Notes: a model not told the origin generated them from the letters alone. 64,000 nucleotides of DNA from Roseicyclus mahoneyensis (GCF_003148775.1 NZ_QGGW01000002.1:248001-312000); one strand, 5' to 3'; counted from the stretch's first letter, positions 8,715 to 18,352 are shown. Translations and numbers: made by a program.

Positions 8715-10189
8715 CTTTCCTCTCCCTCGTTGAAATCGAACCCCGTGGGGGCGAGGGCCCGCACGGTATCTTTGACGACCCGCTCCGCCCCACCTGCGAG
8801 CGCTGCCTTTTCGGCAGCGTCCCTCAGCGATTTGGCGGCGGAAATGCGGGTCAATATCGGGTGTTCCTCGACAATCCGGTCGAGCAGCGCCTGCGCGTCG
8901 GCATCCCAGGGGAAGTCGCGCCGCAGTGTCGTCGGCGTGGCATCTGCGCGGTCCATGTCGGTGCCAAGCGGCAGGATGTGGAACAGGGCGTCGAACAGGC
9001 CGTTGCACACTTCCTGAATGAGGTAGGTCGCGCCGGCATAGCCCATGAAGGGTGTGCCGGTTGCGCGCCGGATGGCGGCGCCCGGAAAGCTGGCCGGCAT
9101 GAACACGGGCTTTGGCCCATGCCCACCGGCCATTTCGGCGAGATACATCTTTTCGTTGATCGACCCCATCAGGACCAGCGGCCGCTTGCCATGGATCATC
9201 GCGCGAACCTCGTCATTGTTGGTCTTGCGACCGGCGATCCGGGCCACCGCAAAGGCGCAAGGCAGGCCCATGTCGGTTTCAAGGAACTGACGCACGCCAC
9301 GAGCGTAGGTTTCATTCGCCACGATGCCGAAGCTTGCCGTGGCAAAGAAATCCTGCGTGACGGACCGCCACAGATCCCAGACCGGTTTGATCGTGGAATG
9401 CTTCTCGCGCTCGATGAAGGGCTCGGGGTCCAGACCCGTCAGCTCGCCCAGCTTGCGCAGGAATTTTGTGGTGGATTCGACCCCGATGGGCGCTTGCAGG
9501 TAGGGCTTGCCCAGAACCTCGCACAGGCCGCGACCGAACTCGCGGTACATGCAGATGTTCACATCCGCATTCACCAGATTGCGCATCTCGGCCACATGGC
9601 TGCCCAAGGGCATGACCATGTTGACCTCGGCCCCGATGCCTTCGACCAACCTGCGGATCTCGTGCAAATCGGACGGCATGTTGAACGTGCCATACATCGG
9701 CCCGAGGATGTTGACGCGGGGCGCATCGCCTTCCTCGCGCTTTTTCTCGGGCGGCATCCGGCCCTTGGTCATGCCGAATTCGGTAAAGATCCAGGTCATC
9801 GCGCGGTCGGCGGTCTGCCACTGATCCTCGTCGATGGTGCGCGGCAAGAAGCGTTGGATGTTGGTGCCCATGGGCGTGACGCCGCCCCCGATCATCTCGG
9901 AGATGGAGCCGGTGACGACCACGGCGGGCAGCGCCGGATCGATCGATTCCCAAGCACGCTTCATCGCGCCCTCGGTGCCGTCGCGGCCCAGTTCTTCTTC
10001 GCCCAGACCCGTCACGACGATGGGCAACTCATGCGGCGGCAGGCCGTCGGTGTAGTGCAGAACGGATGTCACCGGCAGGTTCTCGCAGCCCACCGGCCCG
10101 TCGATGATAACCTGAAGCCCTTTGACAGCGGTGAAGGCGTAAACCGAACCCCAATAACCACCGGCGCGGTCGTGATCTTGAATAAGCAT
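8711..10189 (-). CDS. bchZ: Chlorophyllide a reductase, BchZ subunit
   Basis: BchZ (492 residues) and BchY form the nitrogenase-like catalytic component that reduces ring B of chlorophyllide a to the bacteriochlorin. It has the NifK-like N-terminal segment with conserved Cys35 in [10 protein letters not shown]. The gene starts immediately after the bchY stop (TAG-ATG) and overlaps pufQ at its end. Its position is bchX-Y-Z, all leftward. In R. capsulatus the puf promoter lies inside bchZ; I could not define it here. Confidence 0.95.
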   Translation of the reverse strand: MLIQDHDRAGGYWGSVYAFTAVKGLQVIIDGPVGCENLPVTSVLHYTDGLPPHELPIVVTGLGEEELGRDGTEGAMKRAWESIDPALPAVVVTGSISEMIGGGVTPMGTNIQRFLPRTIDEDQWQTADRAMTWIFTEFGMTKGRMPPEKKREEGDAPRVNILGPMYGTFNMPSDLHEIRRLVEGIGAEVNMVMPLGSHVAEMRNLVNADVNICMYREFGRGLCEVLGKPYLQAPIGVESTTKFLRKLGELTGLDPEPFIEREKHSTIKPVWDLWRSVTQDFFATASFGIVANETYARGVRQFLETDMGLPCAFAVARIAGRKTNNDEVRAMIHGKRPLVLMGSINEKMYLAEMAGGHGPKPVFMPASFPGAAIRRATGTPFMGYAGATYLIQEVCNGLFDALFHILPLGTDMDRADATPTTLRRDFPWDADAQALLDRIVEEHPILTRISAAKSLRDAAEKAALAGGAERVVKDTVRALAPTGFDFNEGEER

Positions 10190-11761
10190 CTAGATCATCT
10201 CCTCCGCCTTGGCCACGCGGGCGAGTTTGTCGAGCTTCTTTTGGTGGGCGGCGCGGAAATCGGGGCGCAGGTTGGGCGACCCTTCCCAGATGCCTGCGGT
10301 ATCGCCTTCGCCGACCCCGGCGAAAAATTCGCGCATGTGGTCCATGCGGCCCTTGTTCGCCATGGCGGCGTTCACGACCTGTCCCAGGGAGCCTGCACCG
10401 GCCGGACCCATCAGGGGGCGGGCGGAAATCAGGTTGGTGAAGTAGAGCGACGGGATGCCCATCTCCTTGCCCTTCTGCACCACGGGCGTGGTGCCGATGG
10501 CGAGGTCAGGCTTGATCGCTTCCATCGCTGCGCAATCATCCTCGAGCGAGGCGCGGAACTTGATCTTGACGCCCTGCGCCTCCAGCCAGGCCACATCGGG
10601 CGCGGACCAGCGGGTTTTCGGGCAGGCGGTACCGACATAAGGCACCTCGGCGCCGCTTTCGATCAGCAGACGCGCAACCAGCAGCTCGGACCCTTCATAG
10701 CCCGACAGCGTGATCGTGCCCTTGATCGGGTTGGCGGCCAGACCGGCCTTGATCGCGGGCAGGAAGGCGTTCTTTGCGGCGGCCAGCTTGTCCTCGGTCA
10801 CGCCATAGGCGTTGGCGATCGCATCAAGCCAGTCTGCTGTGCCATCCAGACCCACGGGGGCAGAGCCCACGATGGTGCGCCCGGCCGCCTCAAACTCGCG
10901 GATCGCGGCGGTGTAGAACGGGTGGATCGCAGCAACGACTTTGCTGTCCAAAGCAGAATAGAGCTCGCGCCACTCACGGCAGGGAACGACCGGACCTGCC
11001 GCCAGACCGAGTGGCGCGAGCATCCCTCCAATACCCAATGGGTCTGCAGGGAACATTTCGCCCAACAGGGTCACTGTCGGACGATCGGATTTGCCCGAGA
11101 CGGGGGCTTGCACGGCGCCAGCCTCCACTTCCTTGCGGGCATAATTGAGCATGGCTCCGGCCAGAACATCCTTGGCCTCGGCGTGGGTGGGGATCCCGAA
11201 ACCGGGCACGTCGATGCCGACGATCCGGACCCCGTTGATTTCATTGGGCAACAACCTGAGCGGCACGCCGGACGCGGTGGGCACACACAGGTTCGTCACG
11301 ATGATGGCGTCGTAACGATCAGGGTCGGCCATGTCGTGGACCGCCTCGCGGATATCCTCGAACAGCTTGCCGGTGACGAGCGTTTCCGAATTGAAGGGCA
11401 CGTAGCCGACCGACCGGCGCGCGCCGTAGAAATGGCTCACGAAGGTCAGGCCATAGACGCAGCAGGCAGAGCCAGACAGCACGGTCGCAGTGCGGCGCAT
11501 CCGAAGGCCGACGCGCAGCGATCCAAAGGCCGGGCACATCGATTGCGGCTTGTCATGCGGGCCCTGCGGATAATCCTTGGCGTATTGGTCGAGGATGTCG
11601 GACTTGCCCGCCATGCGGGCCGCCTTTTCCATTTCGGCAGCGCCGGCGTGACAGCCCATGCCGTCGCCACCCTGCGGGGCGGAAACGGGTGTCTCGTCCT
11701 GCGCTTCGCCGCGGATCACCTCCACCGCTGCGCTGTCGTCGTATCTGATTTCCTCGGTCAT
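10190..11761 (-). CDS. bchY: Chlorophyllide a reductase, BchY subunit
   Basis: BchY (523 residues) is the NifD-like partner of BchZ and contributes cysteines to the [4Fe-4S] cluster at the heterotetramer interface. Conserved Cys-containing segments are visible in GMGCHAG, MCPAFGSL and SACCVYGL in the first third. The ATG at 11761 lies 4 nt after the bchX stop, and bchZ begins directly at its own stop. The length is in the usual range. Confidence 0.95.
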   Translation of the reverse strand: MTEEIRYDDSAAVEVIRGEAQDETPVSAPQGGDGMGCHAGAAEMEKAARMAGKSDILDQYAKDYPQGPHDKPQSMCPAFGSLRVGLRMRRTATVLSGSACCVYGLTFVSHFYGARRSVGYVPFNSETLVTGKLFEDIREAVHDMADPDRYDAIIVTNLCVPTASGVPLRLLPNEINGVRIVGIDVPGFGIPTHAEAKDVLAGAMLNYARKEVEAGAVQAPVSGKSDRPTVTLLGEMFPADPLGIGGMLAPLGLAAGPVVPCREWRELYSALDSKVVAAIHPFYTAAIREFEAAGRTIVGSAPVGLDGTADWLDAIANAYGVTEDKLAAAKNAFLPAIKAGLAANPIKGTITLSGYEGSELLVARLLIESGAEVPYVGTACPKTRWSAPDVAWLEAQGVKIKFRASLEDDCAAMEAIKPDLAIGTTPVVQKGKEMGIPSLYFTNLISARPLMGPAGAGSLGQVVNAAMANKGRMDHMREFFAGVGEGDTAGIWEGSPNLRPDFRAAHQKKLDKLARVAKAEEMI

Positions 11762-11765
11762 CGGA

Positions 11766-12767
11766 TCATGCCTCGTCGTAGATGACTTCGAGGGACGGTT
11801 TGATGACCGCGTTCTTGCCGCGCATGTCGGCGTCGGTTGCGGGCTCCAGCACGATGCCTTCGCCGGTTTCCGAGCCGTCGAACAGTTCGAGCAACTGGTC
11901 CTGCGACAGGGCGACGGGCTTCATCGGCGGCGCGACGGCAACATTGTCACCAAGCGCCGCGAACAGCGAACCCCATTCACTTTGCGCGGTGCCAACGATC
12001 TGGTAGTTCGCCGATTTCTTGCGCAGGTCGTCGTTTTGCGGGATCGCAGCCAGCACCGGGATGCCGACGCGTTCGGCAAAAGCTTGCGCCTCGCCCGAGC
12101 CGTCATCCTTGTTGATGACCAGACCGGCCACGCCGACATTGCCGCCGAGCTTGCGGAAATATTCCACGGCCGAGCAGACGTTGTTGGCGACATAGAGCGA
12201 TTGCAGATCGTTCGAGGCGACCAGGATCACCTTTTGCGCCATGTCGCGGGCAATCGGCAGGCCGAAGCCGCCGCAGACCACGTCGCCCAGGAAGTCGAGC
12301 AGAACGTAGTCGAAATCCCAATCGTGGAAGCCCAGCTTTTCCAGCAGTTCGAAGCCGTGGATGATGCCACGCCCGCCGCAACCGCGACCGACCTCGGGGC
12401 CACCCAGTTCCATGGCGAACACGCCCGAGCGCTTGAAGCACACGTCGCCGATCTTGACCTCTTCGCCCGCCAGTTTCTTCAGCGTCGAGGTCTCGATGAT
12501 CGTCGGGCAGGCCTTGCCGCCGAACAGCAGGCTGGTGGTGTCGGACTTGGGGTCGCAACCGATCAGCAGCACACGCTTGCCCTGCTCGGCCATCATGCAG
12601 CTGAGATTGGCGAGCGTGAAGGACTTACCGATGCCGCCCTTGCCATAGATCGCGATGATCTGCGTCTTCTTGGTGGGTTCGCCCTGCGGCACCTCGAGCG
12701 TCGGCTCGTTGGCTTCTTCGCGCAGTTTGGCGTCGTAATCGCGCAGGTTCGGAATATCGAGGCTCAT
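11766..12767 (-). CDS. bchX: Chlorophyllide a reductase iron protein (L-like subunit)
   Basis: BchX (333 residues) is the NifH-like ATP-dependent electron donor to BchYZ. The P-loop GKGGIGKS is at 42-49, the switch-type CDPKSDTT follows at about 71, and the two cysteines that bridge the dimeric [4Fe-4S] cluster are visible in RGCGGRG and DVVCGGFG. The ATG at 12767 overlaps the bchC stop (ATGA) and is preceded by GGGAGAA. The upstream extension to 12938 lies inside bchC and was rejected. Confidence 0.96.
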   Translation of the reverse strand: MSLDIPNLRDYDAKLREEANEPTLEVPQGEPTKKTQIIAIYGKGGIGKSFTLANLSCMMAEQGKRVLLIGCDPKSDTTSLLFGGKACPTIIETSTLKKLAGEEVKIGDVCFKRSGVFAMELGGPEVGRGCGGRGIIHGFELLEKLGFHDWDFDYVLLDFLGDVVCGGFGLPIARDMAQKVILVASNDLQSLYVANNVCSAVEYFRKLGGNVGVAGLVINKDDGSGEAQAFAERVGIPVLAAIPQNDDLRKKSANYQIVGTAQSEWGSLFAALGDNVAVAPPMKPVALSQDQLLELFDGSETGEGIVLEPATDADMRGKNAVIKPSLEVIYDEA

Positions 12768-13705
12768 GCGGCGTTCTCCCAGTTCAAGATCATTTTCAGG
12801 CAAGCCGGATCTTCGAACGCGGTCTGATACGCACTCTTGGCTTGGTCTGATGTCGTGGTGTGCGTGATCAGGCCGGACAGGCTCAGCGCACCGTGGTCGA
12901 TCAGGTCGCGGGTGGCGACGAGGTCTTCGCGCGTCCATTCCGCGGCGATGCGGAACCGCGCCTCGCGCAGGAAGGCCGGCGGGAAGGAAAACTGCAGAGG
13001 TTCGGGGTAGAAACCCGCAAGCACGATCTCGCCGCCCTTGGCAAGTCGGCCGACCATAGTGTCAAGCAAGGATGACACGCCTGAAGCGTCATAGATGCAG
13101 CCATAGTCGCGGCGCTCATCCGCATCGGGATGGATGACGTTGTAGCCGGTGGCACCTGACTGGCGGTCTTCGTTGATTTCCCAGACAGTCGGGGCTTTGC
13201 CACCGGCGGCGATGGTCAGTCGCGCCAGCAGGCGGCCAAAGACGCCGTGGCCAATGATCAGCTCGGGCAGCTTGGTGTTCATGCCGGCAAGCGCGTGGCG
13301 CGCGGTCGCGGCCAGCGCCAAAAGCGCGCCCTCGGCGCCCAGCGCGCGGTCGATCCGCACGACACGGTCGGCGCCCGTCACCAGACGATGCGCGGCGCCC
13401 CCGAACAAGCCCTTGACGTCGCCGTAGCAATTCGCGCCGGGGACAAAAACGGTATCGCCGGGCTTGAAGCCGGTGCCGGGTGCAGCCTCGACCACCTCGC
13501 CCGCGGCCTCGTAGCCGGGGACAAGCGGGTAGCCCATACCGGGAAACGGGGGCATCTGGCCGGACCAGAACAGTTTCTCGGTGCCGGTGGAAATGCCCGA
13601 ATGACGAACCGCGACCACCAGATCACCGGGGCCCGGATCGTTCAGCGTCACCTCACCCAATCCTAGGGTCTTGGGGCCTTGCAAGATGACGGCGGAGGTT
13701 CTCAA
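12764..13705 (-). CDS. bchC: 3-hydroxyethyl bacteriochlorophyllide a dehydrogenase
   Basis: BchC oxidises the 3-hydroxyethyl group to the acetyl group of bacteriochlorophyll a. It is a zinc-type MDR alcohol-dehydrogenase relative with an N-terminal GroES-like half and a nucleotide-binding half ([14 protein letters not shown] near the middle). I chose a TTG start at 13705 because the following residues [10 protein letters not shown] match where BchC proteins normally begin, giving 313 aa. A GTG at 13756 is the alternative, but it would lie about 10 nt from the predicted transcription start. Neither has a strong ribosome site. The upstream promoter is flanked by two PpsR-type palindromes. Confidence 0.9.
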   Translation of the reverse strand: MRTSAVILQGPKTLGLGEVTLNDPGPGDLVVAVRHSGISTGTEKLFWSGQMPPFPGMGYPLVPGYEAAGEVVEAAPGTGFKPGDTVFVPGANCYGDVKGLFGGAAHRLVTGADRVVRIDRALGAEGALLALAATARHALAGMNTKLPELIIGHGVFGRLLARLTIAAGGKAPTVWEINEDRQSGATGYNVIHPDADERRDYGCIYDASGVSSLLDTMVGRLAKGGEIVLAGFYPEPLQFSFPPAFLREARFRIAAEWTREDLVATRDLIDHGALSLSGLITHTTTSDQAKSAYQTAFEDPACLKMILNWENAA

Positions 13706-13770
13706 GGTCGTTGGTCCCGAGTGGTCTAGGGGTGGGATGTGGAAGAATCCCACCACTGCGGCATTCTGAC

Positions 13771-13788
13771 TGTCAGTTTAACCTGACA
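13771..13788. promoter_or_regulatory. PpsR/CrtJ-type operator 1 at the bchC promoter
   Basis: TGTCAGTTTAACCTGACA is an exact TGT-N12-ACA palindrome. It covers the predicted bchC -10 region and lies 8 bp from a second copy. PpsR/CrtJ represses photosynthesis genes under oxygen by binding paired sites of this kind. Confidence 0.88.
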
Positions 13789-13802
13789 CTCTCTTATGTC
13801 AA
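13775..13802 (-). promoter_or_regulatory. Predicted bchC promoter (sigma-70 type)
   Basis: On the minus strand TTGACA (13797-13802) is followed after 16 nt by TAAACT (13775-13780). Each element sits inside one of the two PpsR palindromes, the same architecture described for bchC in R. capsulatus. Binding of the repressor would block polymerase directly. The -10 matches consensus in only four of six positions. Confidence 0.65.
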
Positions 13803-13814
13803 TCTCAATAGACA
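13797..13814. promoter_or_regulatory. PpsR/CrtJ-type operator 2 at the bchC promoter
   Basis: TGTCAATCTCAATAGACA is an exact TGT-N12-ACA palindrome covering the predicted -35. The 8-bp gap from the first site equals the spacing known for cooperative CrtJ binding at bchC in Rhodobacter capsulatus. Confidence 0.85.
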
Positions 13815-13831
13815 CAACTGTCCGCCTTTCT

Positions 13832-14971
13832 TTACAGTTTCCGCGCTTCGACGACGGAGGTGATGAAGGGGCGGGCGGTCTTGCGGATGCGGATGTCGGT
13901 GAAACCGGCCGCTTCCAGATGGGTGGAAATCTCGGCAGCGCTGCGCGCCCGTCCCGTGCCCATCGCCAGGCAATACAGGCCGAAATAGGCGTCACCTGGC
14001 CGGTCGGGACGGTCGCCGCCCGACATCGGTTCGCTGATGATGATGCGGCCACCATCGGGCAATGCGGCATGCGCCTTGAGCAGGAGCTGACGCACCGTAT
14101 CGTCGGCGTGATCGTAGAGAACCCTGATGAGGCTGATGGCGTCAGCCCCTGCCGGCAGCACATCGGTGCGGAAACTGCCGCCTGTGGTCTTGGTGCGGTC
14201 GGCAAGCCCAGCCTCGGCAAAGCGGGCTGTCGCGGGGTCTATCACCTGCGGCAAATCGAAGAGATGAAGCCTGAGTTCCGGCCACGCCTTGCCTACAGCG
14301 GACAAAAACGCGCCTGTGCCGCCACCGACATCCAGCAGCGTGCGGATGCTCTTGAGGTCAAGGACACGCAGGGCTTCTTCGGCCACCAGCGTCTGGCTTT
14401 GCGCCATCAGCTCGGAATAAGTTGCCGCGGTGTCCGGGTCGATGTGGCCACCAGCGCCGAAGACATAGGGCCAGAAGGCGGCAAGTTCCGTGTCAGGTGC
14501 ATCGCGGAAGAAGGCGACCGGGTCGGCCATGTCGCGGTAGAGCACATCGTGGTGACGGATCATCTGCGCGAGCCCGGGAATACCGGGCAGCGCCGCCCCC
14601 AGACGGCCCAGCGCAAAACGCCCATCGCGCTGCCGTTGCATCAAGCCCAGCGCAGCGGCAGCCTGACACAACACGCGCATCCGGTGGGGGTTGATCCCGG
14701 TGCGCAAAGCCAGCCCCTCGACTGTGCGGGGTTGGGTCAACAGGTGGTCGGCCAGATCAAGCTGGACGAACGCCATCAGGACCTGACTGTGCAAGAAGCC
14801 CGCAACCAGATCGAACAGCGCCTCACCATCCTTGCGGGCGATGCGGGCGGCCACCGGCGTCCGCGCGGCCCATGTCTGGAACCGCCGCGACCGCAGGAGA
14901 CCTGTCTTCCATGCATAGAGCCGGTCGCGCAGGCGCGGGCGGTCAGGGTCGGTCTGGTCGGCCACAGCCAT
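13832..14971 (-). CDS. crtF: Demethylspheroidene/hydroxyneurosporene O-methyltransferase
   Basis: CrtF (379 residues) methylates the C1 hydroxyl of acyclic carotenoids with SAM in the spheroidene pathway. It has an N-terminal winged-helix dimerisation region and a C-terminal class I methyltransferase domain with the glycine-rich SAM motif LLDVGGGTGAF (212-222). The ATG at 14971 lies 3 nt after the crtE stop, so crtEF is one transcript. It is followed by the regulated bchC promoter region. CrtF with CrtC and CrtD indicates spheroidene-type carotenoids; crtA and crtBI are outside the window. Confidence 0.93.
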   Translation of the reverse strand: MAVADQTDPDRPRLRDRLYAWKTGLLRSRRFQTWAARTPVAARIARKDGEALFDLVAGFLHSQVLMAFVQLDLADHLLTQPRTVEGLALRTGINPHRMRVLCQAAAALGLMQRQRDGRFALGRLGAALPGIPGLAQMIRHHDVLYRDMADPVAFFRDAPDTELAAFWPYVFGAGGHIDPDTAATYSELMAQSQTLVAEEALRVLDLKSIRTLLDVGGGTGAFLSAVGKAWPELRLHLFDLPQVIDPATARFAEAGLADRTKTTGGSFRTDVLPAGADAISLIRVLYDHADDTVRQLLLKAHAALPDGGRIIISEPMSGGDRPDRPGDAYFGLYCLAMGTGRARSAAEISTHLEAAGFTDIRIRKTARPFITSVVEARKL

Positions 14972-14974
14972 GAA

Positions 14975-15844
14975 TCACGCGTGATGATGGGCGGGAAGAA
15001 CCGGGGTCAGGCGCTCGGCGGTCTTGCGCACCATGTCGCACAGCATCGCCTCGCCGGGGCAGGACGGGATCGAAGAGATCGCGCCCGAAAGGATATCCTC
15101 CAATCGTCGAATCGCGCCGCGCACGCCCAGTTCGGACACCGCGTTGGGGCGCCCGTTGATCTCATCTTGATGGGCGGGCTTGCCCAGCGTCGCCTCGTCG
15201 TAAAGCGCGTCGCGCAGATCGTCGGCGACCTGAAAGGCTTCGCCGATGCGCGCGCCAAGTTCGGTCCAGGCATCGGGTTCCTCACCAGCCGCGGCAGCCC
15301 CCATCCGCGTCGCGGCGGTAAAGAGCGCGCCGGTCTTGGCGCGGTGATAGGCTCTGAGGTCGATCTTGCTTTCGCTTTCCCAACCCTGCCCTGCACAAAT
15401 GCCTCCGGGCATCCCACTCGATTCGCCCAGGATGCGGATCAGGTCGATGGCGCGAGCGGGGTCCTGCGCGGCGGCGCGGGCCAAAACCTCGAAGGCCATG
15501 ATGATGAGGCTGTCGCCAGCCAGCAGCGCCAGTGGCTCGCCATAGGCGCGATGGACCGAGGGCTTGCCACGACGGACATCGGCGTTGTCGAAACAGGGCA
15601 TGTCGTCATGCACGAGGCTGGCGCAATGGATCAGCTCGATCGCGGTGGCGGCGGCATCCGCCACGGCGGGTTTGCCATCGCCGCAGGCCATGGCGACTGA
15701 CAGGCAGATGGTTGGACGGATGCGCGCACCACCGGGGCTGACCGCGTAGTCGAGAGCGGAGGCAAGGCGGGGCGGGGCTGACCCTGCCTGACCCATGCGG
15801 ATGGCGTTGGCGATGGCCGCTTCGATCCGGGGTTTCAAAGGCAT
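14975..15844 (-). CDS. crtE: Geranylgeranyl diphosphate synthase
   Basis: CrtE (289 residues) extends farnesyl to geranylgeranyl diphosphate, the precursor of carotenoids and of the bacteriochlorophyll tail. The first aspartate-rich motif is DDMPCFD (80-86), the GGARIRP segment is at 38-44, and the second motif is FQVADDLRD (204-212). The ATG at 15844 follows AAGGGGG at 5 nt; a TTG five codons upstream was rejected. It is divergent from crtD, and the 115-nt gap between them carries two PpsR-type palindromes. Confidence 0.95.
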   Translation of the reverse strand: MPLKPRIEAAIANAIRMGQAGSAPPRLASALDYAVSPGGARIRPTICLSVAMACGDGKPAVADAAATAIELIHCASLVHDDMPCFDNADVRRGKPSVHRAYGEPLALLAGDSLIIMAFEVLARAAAQDPARAIDLIRILGESSGMPGGICAGQGWESESKIDLRAYHRAKTGALFTAATRMGAAAAGEEPDAWTELGARIGEAFQVADDLRDALYDEATLGKPAHQDEINGRPNAVSELGVRGAIRRLEDILSGAISSIPSCPGEAMLCDMVRKTAERLTPVLPAHHHA

Positions 15845-15892
15845 GCGCGCCCCCTTCAATGGAAAAGAATCCGTCAGAGTTGACAGGACTGA

Positions 15893-15910
15893 TGTAAACT
15901 AGAGTGGACA
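15893..15910. promoter_or_regulatory. PpsR/CrtJ-type operator in the crtE-crtD intergenic region (site 1)
   Basis: TGTAAACTAGAGTGGACA is an exact TGT-N12-ACA palindrome between the divergent crtE and crtD genes. It is less symmetrical in the middle than the other sites. Its centre is 31 bp from that of the second site, so one repressor assembly could control both directions. Confidence 0.7.
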
Positions 15911-15923
15911 AATGGCTTTTGAC

Positions 15924-15941
15924 TGTCAATATAAACTGACA
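15924..15941. promoter_or_regulatory. PpsR/CrtJ-type operator in the crtE-crtD intergenic region (site 2)
   Basis: TGTCAATATAAACTGACA is an exact TGT-N12-ACA palindrome, close in sequence to bchC site 1. It contains TTGACA on the minus strand (possible crtE -35) and TATAAA on the plus strand (possible crtD -10). I could not place convincing partner boxes for either promoter. Confidence 0.82.
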
Positions 15942-15959
15942 CTTGTGGGAGAGATTGCC

Positions 15960-17525
15960 GTGACAGATGCCCCGGTCCGAGCCGTCGTGATCGGCGCTGG
16001 CGTCGGCGGATTGTCGGCGGCTCTGAGGTTGGCACATGCGGGGCTGGCAGTGACGGTCGTTGACATGGGCGCCGGGCCGGGCGGCAAGATGCGCACCCGC
16101 GACAGCGCGGCGGGGCCGATCGACATCGGGCCAACCGTGATGACCCTGAAGCGCATCTTCGAGAAGCTTTTTGTCGATGTCGGCGCGCGCCTGTCCGATC
16201 ACGTCACCCTGATCCCCGACGAGATTCTGGCGCGGCACCATTGGCGCGATGGTTCCAGCCTCGACCTATTCCACGATCCGGAGCAAAGCGCCAAAGCTGT
16301 GTGCGCCTTTGCCGGGCCCGAGGGCGAACGACAGTTCAGACGTTTCTCGGATCGGGCCAAGCGCCTCTACGACGCCTTCGAAGGTCCGGTGATGGAAGCC
16401 GCGCGCCCAAGCCTGACCGGCCTGACCGCGCATGTGTTGAAGAACCCCGGCCTGATCCCGGCCATGGCGCCCGGCCGCACGTTGGCCGCAACGCTGGCGG
16501 CTCAGTTCACCGACCCGCGTCTGCGCCAATTGTTCGGGCGCTACGCCACTTACGTCGGCGGTTCGCCCTACCGCAGCCCAGCCGTGCTGTCCCTGATCTG
16601 GCAGTCCGAGGCGGGGGGCGTCTGGCGCGTTAAAGGCGGCATGAACCGTCTGGCGCAGGCGATGTGTCGCCTTGCGCAGGACAAGGGCGCGCAGTTCCGA
16701 TATCGAGCCAAAGCCGCGCGGATCGAACAGCAGGGCGACCGCGTCATCGCCGTGCATCTGGACGATGGCACCCGCCTGCCCGCTGATCTGATCGTGTTCA
16801 ACGGCGACCCCAAGTCGCTGGTCGAGGGGCATCTGGGCCATGGACCCGCCGCAGCCGTGCCGCGAAAGGGCGTGGCAGACCGCAGCCTGTCAGCCTTTGT
16901 CTGGGGCTTTGCAGCCGAACCTGCCGGGGTGAAGCTTGCACATCACAACGTCTTTTTCTGCGCCGATCCCAAGCGCGAATTCGACGATCTGGCCGCCGGG
17001 CGCATGCCTGCGGACGGCACGCTTTATGTCTGCGCACAAGACCGGGGTGGCGAGACGCCAACCGGCCTCGAGCGGTTCGAGATCATCCTGAATGGCCCGC
17101 CCGGGCACCCGTCGCGCCCGGAGGACGCCTACACATGCAAGACACGTACATTCGACGCGCTGGCCCGGATGGGGCTGAGGTTTTCGCCGACGCCGGACAT
17201 CACGGCGCTGACCATGCCGGGGGATTTCGATCTGGTCTTTCCGGGGTCGGACGGTTCCCTTTACGGGCTTTCCCCACATGGGATGATGGCGACGTTCCAG
17301 CGGCCCACGGCGCGGACCCGGCTCAGGGGCCTCTATCTGGCGGGGGGCGGGGCGCATCCGGGGGCGGGAATACCCATGGCCTGCCTCTCAGGGAGCCACG
17401 CGGCCGCGGCGATCTTGAGCGACCTTGCTTCGACCTCGACGTCCCGGCCGACGGCTACGCCTGGTGGTATGTCGACGGGATCAGCGATGACGGGGAACGC
17501 GCGATCTCGATCATCGGCTTCATAG
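15960..17525 (+). CDS. crtD: Methoxyneurosporene/1-hydroxycarotenoid 3,4-dehydrogenase
   Basis: CrtD (521 residues) introduces the C3-C4 double bond of acyclic carotenoids. It belongs to the phytoene-desaturase family: the FAD motif VIGAGVGGLSAALRLA is at about 10-25, and the C-terminal [17 protein letters not shown] segment is typical. The GTG at 15960 was chosen because GGGAGAG precedes it and the following residues align with the FAD fold; an ATG at 15912 lies in the operator region. The last roughly 35 residues (Ser/Thr/Arg-rich) are encoded by DNA that is also the conserved start of crtC in another frame, so this tail is probably not functional. Confidence 0.92.
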   Translation: MTDAPVRAVVIGAGVGGLSAALRLAHAGLAVTVVDMGAGPGGKMRTRDSAAGPIDIGPTVMTLKRIFEKLFVDVGARLSDHVTLIPDEILARHHWRDGSSLDLFHDPEQSAKAVCAFAGPEGERQFRRFSDRAKRLYDAFEGPVMEAARPSLTGLTAHVLKNPGLIPAMAPGRTLAATLAAQFTDPRLRQLFGRYATYVGGSPYRSPAVLSLIWQSEAGGVWRVKGGMNRLAQAMCRLAQDKGAQFRYRAKAARIEQQGDRVIAVHLDDGTRLPADLIVFNGDPKSLVEGHLGHGPAAAVPRKGVADRSLSAFVWGFAAEPAGVKLAHHNVFFCADPKREFDDLAAGRMPADGTLYVCAQDRGGETPTGLERFEIILNGPPGHPSRPEDAYTCKTRTFDALARMGLRFSPTPDITALTMPGDFDLVFPGSDGSLYGLSPHGMMATFQRPTARTRLRGLYLAGGGAHPGAGIPMACLSGSHAAAAILSDLASTSTSRPTATPGGMSTGSAMTGNARSRSSAS

Positions 17526-18352
17526 GCTCGGTATTTTCGCCCTGGTATCGATGGAGCGGGCGCAAGAACCCCGCCAATCATTGCTGTCTGAACGTGGTGA
17601 CCTACGGCCGCGGGGGGCGCTGGACGATGACCGACCGCGGGCAGAACGCGCTCGGCCTGTCGCGCGACCGCTTGCAGATCGGGCCGTCGGCGATGGTCTG
17701 GGCAGGAGATCACTTGCGCATCGAGATCGAGGAGGTGTCGACCCCCCACGCTCAGCGCATCACGGGCGAGGTGATCGTGCGGCCCTCGGCGCTGACGCAG
17801 GTGGAAATGGCGCTGACACCCGATGGCGCCCATGTCTGGCGGCCTTTCGCGCCCAAGGCCGATATCGAGGTCCGGCTGAACCGGCCGGGCTGGACGTGGA
17901 CCGGGCACGGCTATTTCGACGCGAATTTCGGCACCCGCGCGCTGGAAGCCGATTTCAGCTACTGGACCTGGGGACGGTTTCCTCTCAAGGACGGCGCGGC
18001 CTGTTTCTACGACGCGCAGCGCCGGGACGGCACCGAGCTTGCCGCCGCCATCGGCTTTGCCGAGGACGGAACGCCGCGCGCCATCGCCATGCCGCCAAAG
18101 GCCAAGCTTAAGCGCCCCGGCTGGATGGTCCGGCGCGAAACGCGGGCAGATAGCGGCTATCAACCCCGGCAGGTCAAGGCGATGCTGGATGCCCCTTTCT
18201 ACAATCGTGCCGCCGTGAAGACGCAGATCAACGGCGAGGAGACCGTGGGCGTGTTCGAGGCGCTTGATCTGGACAGGTTCCGCGGGCCATGGCTGATGCC
18301 GATGCTCGCCGTACGCGTGCCAAGGCGGCGCGGCTGGCCGGGGTGGCTGTGA
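17381..18352 (+). CDS. crtC: Acyclic carotenoid 1,2-hydratase (start uncertain)
   Basis: CrtC hydrates the C1-C2 double bond of neurosporene or related carotenoids, the step before CrtD and CrtF. Family signatures are present: [35 protein letters not shown] and TMTDRG. The frame opens at an ATG at 17135, but the first 90 or so residues there are an out-of-frame shadow of crtD. Recognisable CrtC sequence begins near 17423, with no ATG, GTG or TTG close by. I give the CTG at 17381 as the provisional start. The true start is unresolved and lies within crtD. The gene ends the photosynthesis cluster. Confidence 0.85.
   Translation: MPLREPRGRGDLERPCFDLDVPADGYAWWYVDGISDDGERAISIIGFIGSVFSPWYRWSGRKNPANHCCLNVVTYGRGGRWTMTDRGQNALGLSRDRLQIGPSAMVWAGDHLRIEIEEVSTPHAQRITGEVIVRPSALTQVEMALTPDGAHVWRPFAPKADIEVRLNRPGWTWTGHGYFDANFGTRALEADFSYWTWGRFPLKDGAACFYDAQRRDGTELAAAIGFAEDGTPRAIAMPPKAKLKRPGWMVRRETRADSGYQPRQVKAMLDAPFYNRAAVKTQINGEETVGVFEALDLDRFRGPWLMPMLAVRVPRRRGWPGWL

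Noticed and set aside
8861-11785. A 974-codon open frame on the plus strand opposite bchZ and bchY
   Set aside because: It is antisense to two highly conserved genes in GC-rich DNA and its translation is low in family features; an antisense shadow is far more likely.
15880-15898. A third TGT-N12-ACA-like site (TGA-N12-AAA)
   Set aside because: Two of the six conserved bases differ, and the overlapping perfect site at 15893-15910 explains the resemblance.
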